A program made the position numbers and the translations under genes. This document shows, one piece after another, positions 26,289 through 35,331 of a stretch of 64,000 bases of DNA. The notes under the pieces were generated by a model. It searched no databases and had not been told where the DNA came from. It saw nothing but the letters and a program-made list of their open reading frames with translations. Positions within the stretch are counted from its first letter, which is position 1, and each line of letters begins with the position of its first letter. The stretch is from Fictibacillus sp. BK138 (GTDB lineage: Bacteria > Bacillota > Bacilli > Bacillales > Fictibacillaceae), in contig NZ_SGXL01000001.1 in assembly GCF_004216955.1 (NCBI RefSeq), forward strand, positions 310,001-374,000. Reading direction: 5' to 3'.

Positions 26289-27230
26289 ATGGCAGGATTG
26301 ATTGTAAGACGGATTTTCCAGCTGGTGCTCTTATTAATAGGCATTTCATTTATCGTTTTCATGAGCATGCACATTGCGCCGGGAGATCCTGCAAGTATCA
26401 TAGGCGGACCAACCGCAACCCAGGAAGATGTAGAGGCAATACGAGAAAATCTCGGATTGAATGAGCCATTGCTCACACAGTATTTTGATTACGTAAAAGG
26501 CATCTTTACCGGTGACTTAGGGTTCTCCTATCAAACGAAACAAGCGGTATCAGAAGCCATCATCGATCGGTTTCCAAACACACTTAATCTAGCGATCGCG
26601 AGTATTATCGTTGCAATCGTGATTGGAGTAACAACAGGCATTATATCTGCACTAAAACATAACACTTGGTTTGACGGATTATGCACCGTCATCGCATTAG
26701 GAGGCATCTCCATACCTAACTTTTGGCTAGGTGCTATATTGATCCTCATTTTTGCCGTCAATCTTCAATGGTTTCCTGTAGGCGGGCTTACCGAACCGTT
26801 TTGGACGATCGAAGGGATGAAACAGCTCGCACTTCCCGCCATCACACTTGGTACAGGTTCAGCTGCCATGATCGCTCGAATGAGCCGGTCGGCGATGCTC
26901 GAAGTCATCCGGGCAGATTATGTAAGAACAGCCAGAGCAAAAGGCGTTCGCGAAAAAACAGTCATCATGATGCACTGTTTGAGAAATGCCATGATACCAG
27001 TCATTACGGTCATCGGCTTGAACTTCGGCTTCCTGCTTGGAGGCACCATCATTACAGAATCTGTTTTTGCCATTAATGGAGTAGGAAGGCTCATGATTGA
27101 ATCGATCGCCGCTCGAGACTTTCCGATGGTTCAAGGTTCGGTTCTTCTAGTAGCAACACTTTTCGTTTTAGTAAACCTGATTGTCGATATCGTGTACGCC
27201 TTTATCGACCCGAGAATCAGTTACGAATAA
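26289..27230 (+). CDS. Peptide-type ABC importer permease (DppB/GsiC-like)
   Basis: The 313-residue permease has six predicted helices. The conserved N-terminus (MAGLIVRRIFQLVLLLIGIS) and the cytosolic EAA loop (DYVRTARAKGVREKTVI) are clear. First gene of a five-gene importer. The tight linkage with a gamma-glutamyl hydrolase suggests di-/tripeptides, perhaps glutathione-like gamma-glutamyl peptides. SD GGGAGAGGTGA. Confidence 0.9.
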   Translation: MAGLIVRRIFQLVLLLIGISFIVFMSMHIAPGDPASIIGGPTATQEDVEAIRENLGLNEPLLTQYFDYVKGIFTGDLGFSYQTKQAVSEAIIDRFPNTLNLAIASIIVAIVIGVTTGIISALKHNTWFDGLCTVIALGGISIPNFWLGAILILIFAVNLQWFPVGGLTEPFWTIEGMKQLALPAITLGTGSAAMIARMSRSAMLEVIRADYVRTARAKGVREKTVIMMHCLRNAMIPVITVIGLNFGFLLGGTIITESVFAINGVGRLMIESIAARDFPMVQGSVLLVATLFVLVNLIVDIVYAFIDPRISYE

Positions 27231-27248
27231 AAGGAAAGGGGGGATAAC

Positions 27249-28145
27249 ATGTCAACGGAAGTGGTCACACATCAATTGCCTGCACATAAGAAAAAGAAAG
27301 AGTTTGCACTGCTAAAAACATGGAAACGCCTCATTAGGAACAAAATGGCGATCGTCGGCTTAATCATAATCGCCTTACAACTGTTCATGGCGCTTGCGGC
27401 ACCTGCCATCGTAGGGGTTGATCCGAACAAGCAGAACCTGGAACTGAGTGAACTGCCGATTGGTACAGAAGGCCATGTGCTCGGGACGGATAATTACGGA
27501 CGTGATATTTGGAGCAGGATCGTATACGGCGCAAGGATCTCGCTTTTAGTCGGAATTGGCGCAGTAAGTCTAGGACTGGTCGGCGGCGTGATCCTCGGAC
27601 TTCTATCAGGTTATTACAGAAGACTGGACGGCATCGTTATGAGATTTGTAGATTTAATGTTTGCCTTTCCTGGGATTCTGCTAGCCATGTTAATCATCGC
27701 CATTTTAGGGACAAGCCTTGTAAATGTCGTCATTGCGATCAGTATTTGGTCCATTCCAACCTGTGCAAGAATCGTAAGGGGAAGTGTCCTCTCTATTAAA
27801 AAACAAGAGTACATCATAGCCATGAAATCTCTCGGGGCGAGCGATCTTCGTATCATGTTCAAACATGTGCTGCCGAACTGTGCAGCGCCGATCATCGTAT
27901 TTGCCACCATGAGAATGGCAACAGCGATTCTATCGACCGCATCATTAAGTTTCTTAGGGTTAGGTGCACAGCCGCCGACTCCTGAATGGGGAGCGATGAT
28001 CGCGGCAGGGCAAGAATATATGTGGACGTCGCCTCATATGATCGTCGTTCCCGGTATAGCGATCATGCTTGTTGTATTTGCGTTTAATGTTGTCGGCGAC
28101 GCACTTCGCGACGCTCTCGATCAAGGAATGAGTTTGGATAAATAA
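27249..28145 (+). CDS. Peptide-type ABC importer permease (DppC/GsiD-like)
   Basis: The 298-residue permease has an N-terminal cytosolic stretch rich in lysine, then six helices; EAA loop EYIIAMKSLGASDLRIM. It pairs with the preceding DppB-like subunit 18 bp upstream. SD AAAGGGGGGA. Confidence 0.9.
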   Translation: MSTEVVTHQLPAHKKKKEFALLKTWKRLIRNKMAIVGLIIIALQLFMALAAPAIVGVDPNKQNLELSELPIGTEGHVLGTDNYGRDIWSRIVYGARISLLVGIGAVSLGLVGGVILGLLSGYYRRLDGIVMRFVDLMFAFPGILLAMLIIAILGTSLVNVVIAISIWSIPTCARIVRGSVLSIKKQEYIIAMKSLGASDLRIMFKHVLPNCAAPIIVFATMRMATAILSTASLSFLGLGAQPPTPEWGAMIAAGQEYMWTSPHMIVVPGIAIMLVVFAFNVVGDALRDALDQGMSLDK

Positions 28146-28161
28146 AAGGGGGAGATTACAA

Positions 28162-29691
28162 ATGGGAAAAAAGTGGTTTACTAGTTTACTAGCTGTTCTT
28201 TTTGTATTGTCTTTGGCTTTAACGGGTTGCAGCAGCAGTTCTTCATCAGGTGGAAGTGCGGGTGATGCCAAACAAGAACTAACGTATGCAACAACCTCGA
28301 AAGTTGTAGGTCTATCTCCAATTCTTACAAATGATTCTGTATCATCTACGGTTATCGAGCAGATCTATGAAACGCTATTTGTCCGTGACAGCAAAGGGGA
28401 AATTGTTCCCCACCTTGCAGAATCCTATGAGAATCCTGATGAAAATACATGGGTGATCAAGCTAAAGAAAGATATCAAGTTCCATGACGGGACGCCTTTT
28501 AACGCAGAATCGGTGAAATACACGTTCGATAAATTAAAAGATCCTGCAACCGCTGCACCGCGTGCCTCTCTTTTAGCACCGGTTTCATCCATCGAAGTTC
28601 AGGACGAGCATACTGTCGTTTTAAAAACAGAAAAGCCGTACGGTCCGATGCTTGCGGCGTTAACGCACTCAAATGCAGCCATCGTTTCACCGACAGCTGA
28701 CAAAAAGCAGGATCTTATGAAAGACCCTGTTGGAACAGGACCATTCAAGTTCTCTGAAAAAGTAAACGGTGATGACATTGTACTTGTGAAGAATGAAGAT
28801 TACTGGCAGAAGCCGGCTAAGCTAGAGAAGATTACGTTCACCGTCGTTCCAGAAGTATCAACAGCGATCTCCATGCTTCAGACCGGTAAAGTTCAGCTGA
28901 TCGACGGGTTAGCACCTGAACTTATGCCGCGACTAGAAAAGATCAAGAACGTTGAAACTCAAAAAGTGGACGGAACACCGGTTTATTATCTGGCATTCAA
29001 CATGGAAAAAGCACCGATGAACGACCTGAAATTCAGACAAGCAGTATCACATGCGATCAACCGCGAAGGCTATCTGAAAAAGCTGAACGGACTAGGCGTC
29101 TTCTCCAACTCCTTCATCGGACCTGAAGTATTCGGACATCCGGGAGACGAAAAAGGACCTGAGTTTGACCAAGAAAAAGCAAAAGAGCTCGTGAAGGCTA
29201 ACGGATTTGATAAAAAAGAAGTCAAGATGCTTGTCGCGAACACAGCATCATATATGAACATGGCAGAAGTCATCCAAGCTCAATTAAAAGAAGTCGGGAT
29301 TCCAGCCAAGATCGAAACGCTTGAATGGGGCACATATCTTGATGTATCCAAAACAGGTGACTTTGATATTACGATTGCCGGCTGGTCGAATGTAACAGGT
29401 GACGGAAGTGAACTATTGTTCCCGCGTCTGCATTCAGCGAACATTGATGCAACAAACTTAAGCCGTTATAAGGATGCTGAACTTGATAAGCTGATCGATC
29501 AGTCTCGTTCAGTTGTCGATCAGGAACAGCGCCAGGAAATCTTAACAAAAGCAGACGAATACGTCATGACACAGCTGCCAGTATTGCCGATCTATCATGG
29601 GATCGCATCAGCTGCTTACGACAAATCTGTTAAAGGCTTTAAGATGGAACCTACAGGACAGTGGTCACTATACAGCGTTCATAGAGAGTAG
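28162..29691 (+). CDS. Peptide-binding lipoprotein (SBP_bac_5)
   Basis: The 509-residue binding protein has a lipoprotein signal (LALTGC, Cys23) and a Ser/Gly linker. It shows the extracellular solute-binding family 5 fold (EPDENTWVIKLKKDIKFHDGTPF-type motif near 95-115). It captures the substrate outside the cell and delivers it to the two permeases. The specificity is not readable by eye. 16 bp after the second permease. Confidence 0.92.
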   Translation: MGKKWFTSLLAVLFVLSLALTGCSSSSSSGGSAGDAKQELTYATTSKVVGLSPILTNDSVSSTVIEQIYETLFVRDSKGEIVPHLAESYENPDENTWVIKLKKDIKFHDGTPFNAESVKYTFDKLKDPATAAPRASLLAPVSSIEVQDEHTVVLKTEKPYGPMLAALTHSNAAIVSPTADKKQDLMKDPVGTGPFKFSEKVNGDDIVLVKNEDYWQKPAKLEKITFTVVPEVSTAISMLQTGKVQLIDGLAPELMPRLEKIKNVETQKVDGTPVYYLAFNMEKAPMNDLKFRQAVSHAINREGYLKKLNGLGVFSNSFIGPEVFGHPGDEKGPEFDQEKAKELVKANGFDKKEVKMLVANTASYMNMAEVIQAQLKEVGIPAKIETLEWGTYLDVSKTGDFDITIAGWSNVTGDGSELLFPRLHSANIDATNLSRYKDAELDKLIDQSRSVVDQEQRQEILTKADEYVMTQLPVLPIYHGIASAAYDKSVKGFKMEPTGQWSLYSVHRE

Positions 29692-29699
29692 GGATAACG

Positions 29700-30704
29700 A
29701 TGAAAGATTCTGTATTAGAAGTGAAAAATCTAGTAACAAAGTTTAAGTCTGCGGACGGTCTATTGCCGGCTGTCCGCGGCGCTTCTTTTTCGGTAAAAAA
29801 AGGAGAAACGCTCTGCATCGTTGGAGAATCAGGCTGTGGTAAAAGTATCACAGCCCTTTCCATCATGGGGCTCCTGCCTTCAAACGGAAGTATAACAGAG
29901 GGTTCAATCTCGTTTAATAATAAAAACTTAGCTTCGATGTCTCCAAAAGAAATGCAGAAGCTGCGCGGAAACGATGTTTCGATGATCTTCCAGGAACCGA
30001 TGACAGCCTTGAATCCTGTTTTTACAGTAGGTTTTCAAATTCGTGAACCTCTGATGATCCATCAAAAACTATCAAAGAAACAAGCGCATGCAAGAGGTAT
30101 CGAGCTTTTAAAAATGGTAGGAATTCCGTCGCCAGCAGAACGGATGAACCAATTTCCGCATGAATTAAGCGGCGGGATGAGACAGCGGGTCATGATCGCC
30201 ATCGCTTTATCCTGTAATCCGTCTTTGCTGATTGCAGATGAACCAACAACCGCATTGGATGTAACCATCCAGGCGCAGATTATTGATCTATTGAACGATC
30301 TAAAAGAAGAATTAGACATGAGCATGATCATGATCACACATGACATGGGTGTTGTTGCCGAGATCGCAGACCGTGTCATCGTCATGTATGCAGGAGAAGT
30401 GATAGAAGAAGGACGGGTAGAAGAAATCTTTGAAAACCCGCAGCACCCGTATACGAAAGGACTTCTGTCTTCGGTACCAAACGTGGATGATCCTGATTTT
30501 GAACTGAAGCCAATCGCAGGATCCATGCCGATGCTGAATGAAAAGATCAGCGGATGCCGTTTTCATCCGAGATGTCCGCATGCTTTTGACAAATGTTTCA
30601 GTGACTCACCAAAGACATTTTCCGTAACCGATAAACAGAACGTACGATGCTGGCTGCAAGAGGAGGTAGGACAGAATGGCGGTAGACGAGCAAGTTCTTT
30701 ATAG
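29700..30704 (+). CDS. Peptide ABC importer ATPase (DppD/OppD-like)
   Basis: The 334-residue ATPase has Walker A GESGCGKS, signature LSGGMRQRV and Walker B LLIADEPTTALDV. The C-terminal cysteine-rich motif (CRFHPRCPHAFDKC) of the OppD/DppD group, which binds an iron-sulfur cluster in some members, is present. It overlaps the next ATPase gene by 29 nt. Confidence 0.92.
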   Translation: MKDSVLEVKNLVTKFKSADGLLPAVRGASFSVKKGETLCIVGESGCGKSITALSIMGLLPSNGSITEGSISFNNKNLASMSPKEMQKLRGNDVSMIFQEPMTALNPVFTVGFQIREPLMIHQKLSKKQAHARGIELLKMVGIPSPAERMNQFPHELSGGMRQRVMIAIALSCNPSLLIADEPTTALDVTIQAQIIDLLNDLKEELDMSMIMITHDMGVVAEIADRVIVMYAGEVIEEGRVEEIFENPQHPYTKGLLSSVPNVDDPDFELKPIAGSMPMLNEKISGCRFHPRCPHAFDKCFSDSPKTFSVTDKQNVRCWLQEEVGQNGGRRASSL

Positions 30705-31650
30705 TGTGAAAAATGTAAAGAAGCACTTTCCCGTAAAAGGCGGTTTGCTTCAGCGAGTAAAAAGCCATGTGAAGGCAGTTGATGGAATTACCCTCGATAT
30801 TTATAAAGGAGAAACATTAGGTGTCGTTGGTGAGTCGGGCTGCGGAAAATCAACATTGGGGCGAACAATCCTTGGACTTGAGTCTCTGACAGAAGGAGAA
30901 CTTGTCTTTAACGGGAATAACATCAGTAAGTACTCAGCACGCCAGTTAAAGCCGTTCAAAAAAGAGATGCAGATGATCTTTCAGGATCCGTACGCTTCAC
31001 TTAATCCAAAACAGCGGATTGGCGATGCACTAGAAGAAGCGTTAATTATTCATACTCAGTTGTCAGCTCAGAAAAGAAGAGAAAAAGTGATCCAGCTTTT
31101 AAACGAAGTAGGCTTAAAAGAAGAGCATTATGAGCGTTATCCGCATGAGTTCAGCGGTGGTCAGCGGCAGCGGATCGGTATCGCCCGTGCGATTTCCATC
31201 AATCCTTCTTTTATCGTATGTGATGAGCCCGTTTCAGCACTCGACGTTTCCGTACAAGCACAAGTTATTAAATTACTAAAAGATCTGCAGGAAAAGCACG
31301 CATTGACGTATTTGTTCGTTTCGCATGATCTGGGAGTCGTTCGTCACCTTTGTAACCGGGTGCTCGTTATGTACTTAGGTCAGATGGTTGAACTTGCGCC
31401 TGTAGAAAAATTATATGAAAATCCTACGCATCCTTATACAGAAGCGTTGTTGTCCGCTATTCCAAGACCAGCTGTCGGACGAAAAAGAGAACGGATCCGG
31501 CTCACAGGCGATCTGCCGAGTCCTTCCGATCCACCGACGGGCTGTCCGTTTCATACCCGTTGTCCGATCGCGAAAGATCATTGCGCAACAGAAAAACCGG
31601 TGTGGCGCGAAATTGATGCCGGCCATTTTATTGCCTGCCATGAAAGGTAA
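30676..31650 (+). CDS. Peptide ABC importer ATPase (DppF/OppF-like)
   Basis: The 324-residue partner ATPase has Walker A GESGCGKST, signature FSGGQRQRI, Walker B FIVCDEPVSALDV and the C-terminal CPFHTRCPIAKDHC motif. With the preceding subunit it powers import. SD AAGAGGAGG lies inside the previous gene. Confidence 0.92.
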   Translation: MAVDEQVLYSVKNVKKHFPVKGGLLQRVKSHVKAVDGITLDIYKGETLGVVGESGCGKSTLGRTILGLESLTEGELVFNGNNISKYSARQLKPFKKEMQMIFQDPYASLNPKQRIGDALEEALIIHTQLSAQKRREKVIQLLNEVGLKEEHYERYPHEFSGGQRQRIGIARAISINPSFIVCDEPVSALDVSVQAQVIKLLKDLQEKHALTYLFVSHDLGVVRHLCNRVLVMYLGQMVELAPVEKLYENPTHPYTEALLSAIPRPAVGRKRERIRLTGDLPSPSDPPTGCPFHTRCPIAKDHCATEKPVWREIDAGHFIACHER

Positions 31651-31668
31651 ATACGAGAGGTGAAGAAG

Positions 31669-33321
31669 ATGAATCAAACGAATCAAACATTACCACATAA
31701 AAAACAAAACGTAACGTACAATGCATTGAATAACCCTTATTCTTCTCAGAGGATGACCGTTTACGCCAAAAAAGGCATGGTCGCAACGAGCCAGCCATTA
31801 GCGGCACAAGCGGGTCTTGATATTTTAAAAAATGGCGGAAACGCGATTGATGCAGCGATCGCAACAGCAGCTTGTCTCACTGTTGTTGAACCGACATCAA
31901 ACGGAATCGGGGGAGATGCTTTTGCACTCGTCTGGGTGAACGGCGAACTGCATGGCTTGAATTCGAGCGGTCCCGCGCCAAGAGGAATTTCGATTGAGGA
32001 AGTGAAGAAGGCTGGGTTTGACACGATGCCAAAGTTCGGCTGGCTGCCTGTCACTGTTCCGGGAGCTCCGGCAGCCTGGGCAGAGCTTTCTAGCCGGTTC
32101 GGAAAACTGCCATTTGAAGAAGTACTCCAACCCGCGATTTCATATGCAGAAGAAGGCTACCCGCTGACTCCAATCCTCGGAAAGTACTGGAAACGAGCTT
32201 ATGAAACGTACAAACGGGAAATAAAGGGTAAAGAATTTGAGAGCTGGTTTAAAACCTTTGCACCTGATGGACGTGCTCCTGAAGTGGGCGAGATTTGGCG
32301 TTCGCCTGACCATGCACAGACACTACGAGATATCGCAAACACAAATGGCGAGTCCTTTTACAGAGGTGCTCTCGCACAAAGGATAGCCGAAGCTTCTGAA
32401 ACGCAAGCTGGATTTTTACGCAGTGAGGATCTGGCTTCGTTTTACCCAGAGTGGGTAGATCCCATCAAAGTAAATTACAGGGGGTATGAGGTGTGGGAGA
32501 TTCCGCCGAACGGGCAAGGAATCGTTGCACTCATGGCACTCAACACGTTAAAAGGCTTTGATTTTACAGAAAAAGAATCAGCGGAAACGTATCATAAACA
32601 AATTGAAGCGATCAAACTCGGTTTTGCGGATGCTAAAAAATATGTAACCGACAGGGCGAAAATGAGTGTCTCGGTTGAAGGGTTATTGTGTGAGGAGTAT
32701 GCGGCTGTAAGACGAGAATTGATCGGATCTGAAGCGCTTCAGCCGGAGCCTGGCATTCCGCCAAGCGGAGGAACGGTCTATTTAGCAACAGCAGATGATG
32801 ATGGAAACATGGTGTCGTTTATCCAAAGCAATTACATGGGCTTCGGATCAGGCGTCGTTGTTCCTGGAACAGGGATCGGACTTCAGAACAGGGGACACGA
32901 TTTTTCATTAGACCCTGACCATGATAACGCACTTGAACCTGGTAAGAAAACGTATCATACAATCATCCCAGGATTTTTAACAAAAGATGGGGAAGCGGTC
33001 GGTCCGTTTGGTGTGATGGGCGGATATATGCAGCCCCAAGGCCATGTGCAGGTCGTGATGAACACGGTAGATTTCCATTTAAATCCTCAAGCTTCATTGG
33101 ATGCGCCACGATGGCAATGGATGGAGGATAAAAAAGTACTTGTTGAACGCTCATTGCCAGCTCATATTGCAGATGAATTAGCAAGAAGAGGGCACGATGT
33201 GCAGGTTGCGATGGATTCGGGGAATTTCGGCCGCGGCCAGATCATATGGAGAGATCCAGAAACAGGCGTGCTCGCAGGAGGAACAGAAGGAAGAACAGAT
33301 GGCTCGATTGCCGCTTGGTAA
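31669..33321 (+). CDS. ywrD: Gamma-glutamyltransferase family protein, YwrD-like
   Basis: The roughly 550-residue Ntn-hydrolase homologue carries the N-terminal GMVATSQPLAAQAGLDIL and GGNAIDAAIA blocks. The probable autocleavage threonine is in SGGTVYLATADDDGN, followed by NYMGFGSGVVVPGTGI. There is no signal peptide, unlike secreted Ggt, so it should act in the cytosol on gamma-glutamyl compounds brought in by the importer. A GTG at 31660 lies inside the SD; the ATG at 31669 is chosen because GAGAGGTGA is 6-8 nt upstream. It follows the importer by 18 bp. Confidence 0.88.
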   Translation: MNQTNQTLPHKKQNVTYNALNNPYSSQRMTVYAKKGMVATSQPLAAQAGLDILKNGGNAIDAAIATAACLTVVEPTSNGIGGDAFALVWVNGELHGLNSSGPAPRGISIEEVKKAGFDTMPKFGWLPVTVPGAPAAWAELSSRFGKLPFEEVLQPAISYAEEGYPLTPILGKYWKRAYETYKREIKGKEFESWFKTFAPDGRAPEVGEIWRSPDHAQTLRDIANTNGESFYRGALAQRIAEASETQAGFLRSEDLASFYPEWVDPIKVNYRGYEVWEIPPNGQGIVALMALNTLKGFDFTEKESAETYHKQIEAIKLGFADAKKYVTDRAKMSVSVEGLLCEEYAAVRRELIGSEALQPEPGIPPSGGTVYLATADDDGNMVSFIQSNYMGFGSGVVVPGTGIGLQNRGHDFSLDPDHDNALEPGKKTYHTIIPGFLTKDGEAVGPFGVMGGYMQPQGHVQVVMNTVDFHLNPQASLDAPRWQWMEDKKVLVERSLPAHIADELARRGHDVQVAMDSGNFGRGQIIWRDPETGVLAGGTEGRTDGSIAAW

Positions 33322-33362
33322 AAAGACCATCAAAAACAACCCAGAACAAAGGACTTGATAAC

Positions 33363-33944
33363 ATGACTTATCTCAATTTGTTTCTTGCCTTTTTCCGGTC
33401 AGGCATGCTTGGATACGGGGGAGGACCCTCTTCTATCCCCTTAGTTCATAAAGAAGTAGTCGGAAAATACAAATGGATGAACGATGAAGAGTTCGGAGAT
33501 GTGCTGGCGCTCGGAAACACACTGCCGGGACCGATCGCAACCAAGATGGCAGGCTATATCGGCTATCGTGTCGCTGGATTTCCCGGCCTAATCATCGCAC
33601 TCCTGGCTACCATGCTCCCAACGATTTTTCTCATGATCCTATTGTTGACGTCGTTAAGAGAATATAAAGATCAGCCATGGGTGCAAGGGATGACAAAAGG
33701 CGTTATACCAGTAGTTGCCGTGATGCTAGCCGTTTTAACATGGCAGTTCGTTGATGCTTCGAAAAAGAGCCTCGGACTAAAGATCAGTCTGATTCATATA
33801 TTTGCGGGCGTCTTGCTTTTGCAGTTTCTTGGTGTGCATCCAGGTATCGTGATCGGATTATTACTTGCATACGCCCTTTTTGGTCCAGTTAAAGAAAAGA
33901 AGGAAAACGTAGTACGCGTGCGGGAAGGAGAAAAGACAGGATGA
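33363..33944 (+). CDS. Chromate transporter half, ChrA N-type (YwrA/Chr3N-like)
   Basis: The 193-residue protein is one half of a split ChrA (CHR superfamily). Motifs: GYGGGPSSIPL near residue 18 and ALGNTLPGPIATKMAGYIGY near 50; six or so helices. Split pairs work together in B. subtilis to export chromate. The frame is open from 33246, but that stretch overlaps the preceding gene in another frame; ATG 33363 after AAAGGA is the start. The stop overlaps the second half by 4 nt. Confidence 0.88.
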   Translation: MTYLNLFLAFFRSGMLGYGGGPSSIPLVHKEVVGKYKWMNDEEFGDVLALGNTLPGPIATKMAGYIGYRVAGFPGLIIALLATMLPTIFLMILLLTSLREYKDQPWVQGMTKGVIPVVAVMLAVLTWQFVDASKKSLGLKISLIHIFAGVLLLQFLGVHPGIVIGLLLAYALFGPVKEKKENVVRVREGEKTG

Positions 33945-34471
33945 CATACTGGCACATCTTTCTCGCATTTTTTATACCAGGTATCCTTGGTTATGGCGGC
34001 GGTCCTGCTTCCATTCCCTTGATTGAAAATGAAGTGGTAGATCGTTACGAGTGGCTTTCGGTAACCGAATTTACGGAGGTATTGGCACTTGGTAACGCAC
34101 TTCCGGGACCGATCGCTACGAAAATGGCAGGCTATATCGGGTTTCAGGAAGGCGGATGGCTAGGAGCATTGGTAGGCGTTTTTGCCACAGTGGCTCCATC
34201 CCTATTACTGATGGTAGCCTTCCTTGGACTCGTTTATAAATTCAAAGACTCCCCAAGAGTGAAGAATATGAGTGGGTATGTAAAACCAACAATCGCTGTA
34301 CTGCTCGGAATCATGGCGTATCAATTCTTTTTCGAATCATTTACAGGTGTTGGCTGGATGCATACACTGTTCTTGGCCGTATTAAGCTTTTTCCTGATGG
34401 AGAAAGTGAAGGTGTCTCCTGTGTTCGTGATTATCGGATCAATTGGATATGGTGCAGTATTTTTAGCTTGA
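33941..34471 (+). CDS. Chromate transporter half, ChrA C-type (YwrB/Chr3C-like)
   Basis: The 176-residue second half repeats the motifs GYGGGPASIPL and ALGNALPGPIATKMAGYIGF. The two halves are predicted to insert with opposite topology and form the transporter. Translation is coupled through ATGA. Whether the physiological ion is chromate, sulfate or another oxyanion is not shown by sequence. Confidence 0.88.
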   Translation: MTYWHIFLAFFIPGILGYGGGPASIPLIENEVVDRYEWLSVTEFTEVLALGNALPGPIATKMAGYIGFQEGGWLGALVGVFATVAPSLLLMVAFLGLVYKFKDSPRVKNMSGYVKPTIAVLLGIMAYQFFFESFTGVGWMHTLFLAVLSFFLMEKVKVSPVFVIIGSIGYGAVFLA

Positions 34472-34473
34472 TG

Positions 34474-34508
34474 AAAGGCGGAACCTGGATGTGGGTTTCG
34501 TCTTTTTC
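34474..34508 (+). terminator. Terminator of the importer-ywrD-chr operon
   Basis: AAAGGCGGAACC pairs with GGTTTCGTCTTT (12 bp with G-T pairs) followed by TT. This suggests one transcript from 26.3 to 34.5 kb. Confidence 0.7.
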
Positions 34509-34684
34509 GTGTTTAAGTAGTTAAAAAGAAGGGGCACGTAAGATAAACGTTGAATTATTGGAATCATCATCCTCTCCCTACTTTTTCTGTAAAAAACTCA
34601 GGTCAAAAGCCTAGTGTGAGAGTACGAGATATAGGAAACAGTATACCTAACTATTGAAAAATCTAGGAAATAGGAGGGATGTAC

Positions 34685-35164
34685 ATGTTTGGGTTTGAGG
34701 ATATGTGGAAGTTTTTCTTTTCATTTTTTCTTGTGTTACCGATTGTGACCTTCATACATGAAGCAGGTCATCTCTTTTTTGGAAAAGTAACGGGCGGGAA
34801 AGTGCACATCCATATTGGAAGCGGCAACAGATTGTTTAAGATCGGCCCATGTCATATCCGAAAGCTATACTTTTGGGATGGCTGGTGTGAATATGAAAAT
34901 TTGAAGAACCATACAAGAAGACATCTAGTTGCGGTTTATCTTGGCGGTCCCTTTTTTACGATTCTTAGCATGTTGATCGTTAATGGGCTCATTCATACGG
35001 AAATCATAAAAGCTGGCATCTTCACCTATCAATTTGTGTATTTTTCCTTCTATTTCGTGTTCTTTTCGTTGATTCCAATCACTCACAACGGCTATCCAAC
35101 AGATGGAAAAGCAGCGTGGGATGTTATGAAACAGAAAACTTTAGAGAAGAATCCTCTTGGGTAA
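34685..35164 (+). CDS. M50-like membrane protein with HEAGH motif
   Basis: The roughly 159-residue protein has an HExxH zinc motif (FIHEAGHLFFGK near residue 25) at the end of the first membrane helix and three further hydrophobic segments. This is the layout of small site-2-protease-like proteins. The usual second metal motif (NxxPxxxxDG) may be represented by IPITHNGYPTDGKAAW near the C-terminus. The start is set at ATG 34685: AGGAGGG is 7 nt upstream, while ATG 34679 almost touches it. Substrate unknown; stands alone. Confidence 0.7.
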   Translation: MFGFEDMWKFFFSFFLVLPIVTFIHEAGHLFFGKVTGGKVHIHIGSGNRLFKIGPCHIRKLYFWDGWCEYENLKNHTRRHLVAVYLGGPFFTILSMLIVNGLIHTEIIKAGIFTYQFVYFSFYFVFFSLIPITHNGYPTDGKAAWDVMKQKTLEKNPLG

Positions 35165-35171
35165 AGTGAGT

Positions 35172-35210
35172 GGAACGTTTGGATGATAGTCTTCCAGGCG
35201 TTTTTTTTGT
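35172..35210 (+). terminator. Terminator of the M50-like gene
   Basis: AACGTTTGGA pairs with TCCAGGCGTT (G-T pairs included), followed by seven T. Confidence 0.75.
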
Positions 35211-35331
35211 GTTTAGTAAACGTTGAAACAGTTTTTTCTAACTTCCTTGTGATAGAATTATTTCAATATTATGTAACAGTCATTCTGGACAAAACAAATG
35301 AATACTTTTTAGGGAAGCGGGGGTCATCAGA

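Noticed and set aside
32963-33360. Upstream extension of the ChrA N-type gene from 33246
   Set aside because: It lies within the ywrD coding sequence in another frame; the ChrA family start MTYLNLFLAFF at 33363 has its own SD.
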